From assembly GCA_001770175.1 (NCBI GenBank), contig MEQK01000025.1, positions 1,660 to 36,890 on the forward strand: a stretch of DNA of 35,231 nucleotides. The letters are read 5' to 3'. Under the pieces are notes generated by a model. It saw only the letters and a list, made by a program, of their open reading frames with translations, searched no databases and was not told where the DNA came from. Shown here piece by piece: positions 32,250 to 35,231 of this stretch. This stretch comes from Bdellovibrionales bacterium RIFOXYD1_FULL_55_31 (GTDB taxonomy: Bacteria > Bdellovibrionota > UBA1018). The stretch's first letter is position 1. Each line of letters begins with the position of its first letter. The position numbers and the translations under genes are program-made.

Positions 32250-32276
32250 AATGGGGTTCGGCGGCGTTGGATGGAA
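32090..32276. repeat. Dispersed repeat family 2, copy 1 (split by 121 bp)
   Basis: Two blocks match a continuous segment at 34579-34643. Block 1 (about 32092-32129) starts AGGGTACAAGCT and ends AGTTTTGAA; block 2 (32249-32276) starts AATGGGGTTC. Here the blocks are separated by 121 bp whose ends both carry TTGAA (32125-32129 and 32246-32250), which fits either an insertion with a 5-bp target duplication in this copy or a deletion in the other. Confidence 0.8.
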
Positions 32277-32344
32277 TCACGGGCTATCACCCCGCCCTTA
32301 CTCGATTTCCCAGGAAGGTGTGATCAGAAAAAGGGCACACGAGT

Positions 32345-32376
32345 GTCCTCTTCCCGGTCCGAGGAGGACCGAGGAC
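32345..32376. terminator. Compound hairpin, possible terminator
   Basis: GTCCTC (32345-32350) pairs with GAGGAC (32371-32376), and inside it GGTCC (32356-32360) pairs with GGACC (32366-32370), with an extra 5-base bulge on the left. It lies between the M13-like gene (plus) and the DUF2442 gene (minus). No good T-tract follows on either strand. The remainder of 32028-32438 holds only the repeat copy and remnant listed above. Confidence 0.35.
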
Positions 32377-32438
32377 AATTTGAAACTTCTATTTTATTTT
32401 TGCAGGCCGCTAACGCGGCGATTCCGTGGATTTGGGTG

Positions 32439-32690
32439 CTACGCACTCTTGCTCAGTACAGATCCGCTTTCGATCAGATAATAAGGGTCGACATCAAAAC
32501 CGGTCGGCCAGGTTACGATTCCGTTTCGAACAAATACTTTCCTGAATTCCGCAAGCTGATGAAGTGGTTCGACGACGGGACCTCGCTGGCTCTTAATGAA
32601 AACCATATCGAGCTTGATTGCGCGGCCATCTTCGAGAGTCACTTCGATCGTGAAGTCATCATGAGCGATGACGCTGATGGCTTTAATCAT
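32439..32690 (-). CDS. DUF2442 protein
   Basis: An 83-residue protein matching DUF2442: an opening ISVIAHDDFTIEVTLEDGR beta-hairpin, then IKLDM, EPLHQLAEFRKVFV and a C-terminal GIVTWPTGFDVDPYYLIE. The family is widespread, of unknown biochemical function, and often encoded next to DUF4160, as here: the DUF4160 gene precedes it and overlaps it by 8 bases. The pair has the size and layout of a toxin-antitoxin module, but that role is an inference from context. Confidence 0.9.
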   Translation of the reverse strand: MIKAISVIAHDDFTIEVTLEDGRAIKLDMVFIKSQRGPVVEPLHQLAEFRKVFVRNGIVTWPTGFDVDPYYLIESGSVLSKSA

Positions 32691-32955
32691 TATCGGCTCC
32701 TTGAATGAATTTTGGCAGCTCGTTCCGCATCACTCGCTGCCAATTCTCGAGCAATTCGTCGCGATGGCGGAGGGCCCATTCTTGGATGAGCTTCGTTACT
32801 TTGGGAGGCAATCTCCCTGCCAGAATTGAGGTGGTCGCGATATCGAAAGATGCATCACTGCCTTGATATCGCGCGTGGAAGTAAGGTGCCTTGTGCTGGC
32901 CATGCGCGTAGTACATGTAAATCGTGATACCAAAAAATTCTGAAATACTAGGCAT
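32683..32955 (-). CDS. DUF4160 protein
   Basis: A 90-residue protein matching DUF4160: MPSISEFFGITIYMYYAHGQHKAPYFHARYQG at the N-terminus (Tyr-rich, with several His), IATTSILAGRLPPKVTKLIQEWALRHRDELLENW at the C-terminus. The ATG at 32955 follows GAGAGGTGCGA and is the usual family start; the longer frame to 33069 adds unrelated residues. It overlaps the DUF2442 gene by 8 bases, so the two are cotranscribed and translationally coupled. Function is unknown. Confidence 0.9.
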   Translation of the reverse strand: MPSISEFFGITIYMYYAHGQHKAPYFHARYQGSDASFDIATTSILAGRLPPKVTKLIQEWALRHRDELLENWQRVMRNELPKFIQGADND

Positions 32956-33080
32956 TCGCACCTCTCTTATTAGCCTATCACGCTGAATGTAACAGGGCCA
33001 GATTCGGCGGCCGCCTGGATGACCTCCGCGCCCTCCCGGCGCTCCGGTATTCGAGAGGTACGCGCGCATCCCGCGCGCGC

Positions 33081-33118
33081 CCGAGGGTTCAGCGAGAAAT
33101 AGGAAAACTCGGGAAATG
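33081..33118. repeat. Dispersed repeat family 1, copy B
   Basis: Matches the copy at 30041-30078 at 33 of 38 positions. Both copies carry a TAG in the same place (33100-33102 here) followed by GAAAA-x-TCGGGAAATG. Confidence 0.65.
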
Positions 33119-33138
33119 CTGTATTTCCTGTTTGGGAT

Positions 33139-33170
33139 GCGGTTCTGAAGCAGGCATTGAGAGACGGCGA
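33139..33170. repeat. Dispersed repeat family 3, copy 1
   Basis: Aligns without gaps to 34721-34752 (about 22 of 32 bases), with the best-kept part GGCA-x-TGAGAGACG-x-CGA. The match keeps codon phase in both copies, so it may be a relic of a common coding sequence. Together the two copies flank the DUF4143 ATPase gene. Confidence 0.5.
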
Positions 33171-33319
33171 CCCGCGGCCGATAGTCCTAGTAACGCACAA
33201 TCACGCCACTGAGATTTTTACCTCGATGTTGGGTAGAGCATATTCAAGTATTTAAGTTTGCTGGGGCGAGAATAATCTGGGCCAGCTTTTGGCCAATGTG
33301 GCGATAATTCGATAATAAA

Positions 33320-33385
33320 TACAAGATCTTGTAAATTTCGGCAAGATGTTGCGGAAATCAATTGAATAACGGCAACACATTGCCG
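33320..33385 (+). promoter_or_regulatory. Palindromic sites in front of the ATPase gene
   Basis: A 14-bp palindrome TACAAGATCTTGTA (33320-33333) and a perfect inverted repeat CGGCAA-CACA-TTGCCG (33370-33385) lie upstream of the ATG at 33397; an imperfect relative of the second (CGGCAAGATGTTGCGG) sits at about 33339-33354. A possible promoter is TTGAAT (33363-33368), 16 bp, GAATAT (33385-33390), which would put the CGGCAA site between -35 and -10 and the transcription start at the ATG. Control by a DNA-binding partner encoded elsewhere is plausible. Confidence 0.5.
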
Positions 33386-33396
33386 AATATGCTAGC

Positions 33397-34530
33397 ATGT
33401 ATGATCGCATACTGGACCTCAATGCCGCATTGAAGCGAAAGAGCGCATTTCTTTTGGGACCACGAGCGACCGGCAAGAGCTGGCTGATCCATCGTCAGCT
33501 CAAGGCGGCGCAGGTCTTCGATCTGCTCAACATCGAGATCTTCGACCGTTTGCTAAAACGCCCTCATTCTTTGGCCGAGGAAATCCAATCAGATACTGTC
33601 GTAATCGACGAGGTTCAAAAGCTTCCCCGACTTTTGGATGAGGTGCACCGTTTGATCGAGGAAAGAAGTGGGATTCGCTTCCTGCTCACCGGGAGCAGCG
33701 CGAGAAAGCTCAAACATGGCGGCGCAAATCTCCTCGCCGGGAGAGCGAGTCAATTGCCGATGTTTCCTCTTACGCGAGCGGAAATTCCGGATTTTGACCT
33801 GATCCGATATTGCAACACGGGGGGGCTGCCGCGGGTATGGCAGTCGGAAGAAAGCTGGGCCGAGTTGCGTGACTACGTTCAGCTCTACCTGAAAGAGGAG
33901 ATCATCGCGGAAGCGGTGGTGCGCAGGATTGATCACTACGCGAGATTTTTGGACGTAATCGGTCGTTGCTCAGGTGAGGAGCTTAATTATCAAAAAGTCT
34001 CGAACGACGCAGGCGTGCCGCCACGGACAGTGGCTAACTTCGTTGAGGTCCTCAAGGACACGCTGGTGGCCTTTGAGCTTGAGCCGTACGCGCAAGTACG
34101 GAAGCGGAAGATTGTTTCGAAGAGCAAGATCTACATGTTTGATGTAGGGGTCGCAAATTACCTGGCCGGCAGAAAGGAGCTGCTGGCGCGATCAGATTCT
34201 TTTGGCAAAGCCTTCGAACATTTTGTCATTCAGGAAATCAGGGCTTATCTCGGATATAACGGCATTGACTTTCCGTTGACCTATTGGCGTCCTCGAGTCG
34301 GAAAATACGAGGTTGACTGTATTATCGGCGATGAGGTCGCCGTCGAAATCAAATCGTTCGAAAATTTTTCTGAGCAGGCTCTAGCCTCGCTTAGAGCCCT
34401 CAAGGCAGAAGCAAAACTCCGGAGTTACTATCTCGTTTCGCGCGATCCAATTCGAAGAAAGGTGAATGGGGTCGAGGTTGTTCCCGTCTCCGAGTTCCTG
34501 AATTTGCTCTGGCGGGGGCAAATTGTGTGA
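33397..34530 (+). CDS. ATPase with DUF4143 domain
   Basis: A 377-residue AAA-type ATPase. Walker A is GPRATGKSW (~21-29), Walker B VVIDEVQKLP (~68-77), followed by LLTGSSARKLKHGGANLLAGRA, the sensor-like block typical of this group. The C-terminal half (~195-345) is the DUF4143 domain, with a PD-(D/E)xK-like end: GKYEVDCIIGDEVAVEIKS, where Asp, Glu and Lys could form a nuclease site. Such proteins are very common, often found in accessory regions, and of uncertain role. The ATG has no ribosome binding site; the mRNA may be leaderless. Its stop overlaps a possible small ORF (GTG 34527). Two inverted repeats upstream suggest regulation. Confidence 0.93.
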   Translation: MYDRILDLNAALKRKSAFLLGPRATGKSWLIHRQLKAAQVFDLLNIEIFDRLLKRPHSLAEEIQSDTVVIDEVQKLPRLLDEVHRLIEERSGIRFLLTGSSARKLKHGGANLLAGRASQLPMFPLTRAEIPDFDLIRYCNTGGLPRVWQSEESWAELRDYVQLYLKEEIIAEAVVRRIDHYARFLDVIGRCSGEELNYQKVSNDAGVPPRTVANFVEVLKDTLVAFELEPYAQVRKRKIVSKSKIYMFDVGVANYLAGRKELLARSDSFGKAFEHFVIQEIRAYLGYNGIDFPLTYWRPRVGKYEVDCIIGDEVAVEIKSFENFSEQALASLRALKAEAKLRSYYLVSRDPIRRKVNGVEVVPVSEFLNLLWRGQIV

Positions 34531-34682
34531 TTTTCGATTTTACAGGTCCTGTAAATGCAAAAGCCGTCGAGCTTGCACAGGGTACAAGCTATCCGTACCC
34601 CGATTGCAGTTTTGAAATGGGGTTCGGCGGCGTTGGATGGAATGATTACGGATCGACGGAGCTTTCGAATACCAGAAAATAA
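34527..34682 (+). CDS. Small ORF overlapping the ATPase stop
   Basis: A 51-codon frame beginning at a GTG that overlaps the ATPase stop codon (GTGTGA). It encodes a protein-like sequence including FDFTGPVNAKAVELAQG and the conserved GTSYPYPDCSFE, then MGFGGVGWN. The first conserved part also occurs in the remnant at 32064, where it differs by one synonymous (GAC/GAT) and one Trp/Tyr change, suggesting that protein sequence was once selected. No family is recognised, and the tail may be arbitrary. It may be a gene fragment rather than a working gene. Confidence 0.4.
   Translation: MIFDFTGPVNAKAVELAQGTSYPYPDCSFEMGFGGVGWNDYGSTELSNTRK
34579..34643. repeat. Dispersed repeat family 2, copy 2 (continuous)
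   Basis: Continuous form of the repeat found split at 32090-32276: AGGGTACAAGCT...AGTTTTGAA joined directly to ATGGGGTTCGGCGGCGTT. The last block is identical in the two copies over ~27 bp, while the first block has three changes. Confidence 0.8.
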
Positions 34683-34690
34683 CTGGGTAA

Positions 34691-34792
34691 ATGAGTTTCA
34701 AGCCGGACCGTGAAAGAAAAGCGGCTGCAGGCCTGGCAGTGAGAGACGACGAACCCGGGGTCATCTGTGAATGTCAAGGATTGAACGTATAA
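34691..34792 (+). CDS. Tiny ORF, unrecognised
   Basis: A 33-codon frame from ATG 34691 to TAA 34790-34792, 8 bases after the previous small ORF, encoding a hydrophilic start (SFKPDRERKAAAG) then LAVRDDEPGVICECQG. The AVRDDEP part corresponds in codon phase to ALRDGDP at ~33156. There is no good ribosome binding site. It may be a gene fragment; I would not claim expression. Confidence 0.3.
   Translation: MSFKPDRERKAAAGLAVRDDEPGVICECQGLNV
34721..34752. repeat. Dispersed repeat family 3, copy 2
   Basis: Partner of 33139-33170 on the other side of the ATPase gene. The shared core is GGCA-x-TGAGAGACG-x-CGA. Confidence 0.5.
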
Positions 34793-35147
34793 CAACGGGC
34801 ACTTGAGAAACGACGGCCAGAAGACTCAAGCGGGACTCCGGCGAGAGGGAATGGGCCATCCTCCTATTTGGAAGCATGCGAAGTTTGATCCCCAAGGTGA
34901 TTTCACTCGGGGTGTAGCCTCTGCTTTCTTTTTACGCGGGAAGGTCAGTACGGAACGATGGTTCCTTAGGAAGTTCTTCCTACGGTACTCGATGGGATCG
35001 CCATTGCGCATGGATCGCGCTGATGACGGGAGCTGCTCATCCTCGTTCGCCCTGGTCCCCTCGGGCGAGGTTCTCATCCCGTGCACCCCAGCCATTCCAG
35101 CTTCCCCTGTGATCGCCTTTTTTAGAAAGCCGGCTGTGGGGGGAGCC

Positions 35148-35231
35148 ATGGTTCATCAGTTTAAACTGAAAGCGCATTTATCCGACGAGGAATTCGCGCG
35201 CTTTCAGAAAGTGCTCGATTCAACCAAATGA
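35148..35231 (+). CDS. Tiny ORF at the window end
   Basis: A 27-residue frame from ATG 35148 to the TGA at the last base. GGGGGGAGCC directly precedes the ATG, which is the best ribosome binding site in this part of the window. The peptide begins MVHQFKLKAHLSDEEFARF and could be a small antitoxin-like or regulatory peptide; nothing identifies it. The frame is open further back to TTG 34803, but that upstream part has no start context. The stretch 34793-35147 otherwise shows nothing I can support. Confidence 0.4.
   Translation: MVHQFKLKAHLSDEEFARFQKVLDSTK

Larger units (their letters stand above)
33019..33255 (+). pseudogene. Possible gene remnant with an internal TAG
   Basis: A plus-strand frame runs from ATG 33019 to a TAG at 33100-33102 and continues in the same frame to TAA 33253. 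The second half has protein-like composition (VFPVWDAVLKQALRDGD, then PIVLVTHNHATEIF), and its ALRDGDP part corresponds in the same codon phase to AVRDDEP in the small ORF at 34691. This suggests a decayed gene, but I cannot name the family, and the first half may be non-coding. The first half is very GC-rich, unlike the AT-rich stretch that follows. Confidence 0.35.

Noticed and set aside
32271-32708. 145-codon plus-strand frame
   Set aside because: Shadow of the DUF2442 gene on the opposite strand; the part outside it has no protein-like character.
34617-34643. GTTGGAT inside repeat family 2, resembling the GTTRRRY core of integron attC sites
   Set aside because: No matching inverse core (ATCCAAC) lies at the required distance and no integrase is present.
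34826-35149. 107-codon minus-strand frame and the long plus-strand frame from 34803
   Set aside because: Neither has a start signal or a recognisable motif; only the small ATG frame at 35148 has a good ribosome binding site.

Overview
The window looks like a stretch of chromosome (about 55% GC by eye) from a motile, flagellated Gram-negative bacterium, most likely a Bdellovibrionota/Oligoflexia-type or other 'deltaproteobacterial' lineage. This is inferred from the style of the gene set, not from a phylogenetic marker: two short flagellins in single-gene units, many secreted proteins of unknown family, several c-di-GMP proteins, and a receiver protein with a PELAER-type C-terminal helix. No rRNA, tRNA or CRISPR array was seen.

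Region 1 (1-7.2 kb) is housekeeping-like: the 3' end of a beta-rich protein gene, a small Cys/His protein, rph (RNase PH) divergent from a nadC-birA pair, a receiver protein with a long Pro-rich linker, a 6S RNA gene at 5351-5517 with its own promoter, a conserved-looking unknown protein, and a RmlD-like reductase whose catalytic Tyr is replaced. Region 2 (7.2-10 kb) holds two flagellin genes on the minus strand, each behind a sigma-28-like promoter, with long structured leaders and a 31-bp direct repeat just after the first flagellin gene. A small RAMA-like protein gene lies upstream and ends in a strong terminator.

Region 3 (10-18.5 kb) is a plus-strand run: a GNAT acetyltransferase, a membrane PilZ protein overlapping tadA, a DUF6941-like protein, a GYF_2-PilZ protein, a patatin-like lipase, and three exported proteins (small, 751 aa, and a Cys-rich protein of seven modules). 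Region 4 (18.5-26.2 kb) is a signalling block: a PAS histidine kinase, then a receiver/HD-GYP protein overlapping a histidine kinase that carries a C-terminal zinc-binding CZB domain. It is flanked by two genes broken by single-base frameshifts (a small exported protein and an exported nucleoside hydrolase) and by a signal peptidase I homologue with Gly at the nucleophile position. PilZ receptors, HD-GYP and flagellins together point to c-di-GMP control of motility or surface behaviour.

Region 5 (26.2-35.2 kb) is accessory in character: an XRE/AbiEii-type toxin-antitoxin pair with a palindromic operator, a C39-like exported cysteine-protease-fold protein, an exported M13-like zinc peptidase apparently starting at CTG, a DUF4160/DUF2442 pair, a DUF4143 ATPase behind palindromic sites, several tiny ORFs and gene remnants, and three families of short diverged repeats. 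Three genes here look leaderless. The repeats bracket the DUF4160/DUF2442 and ATPase genes, so 32.1-34.8 kb may be a captured module.
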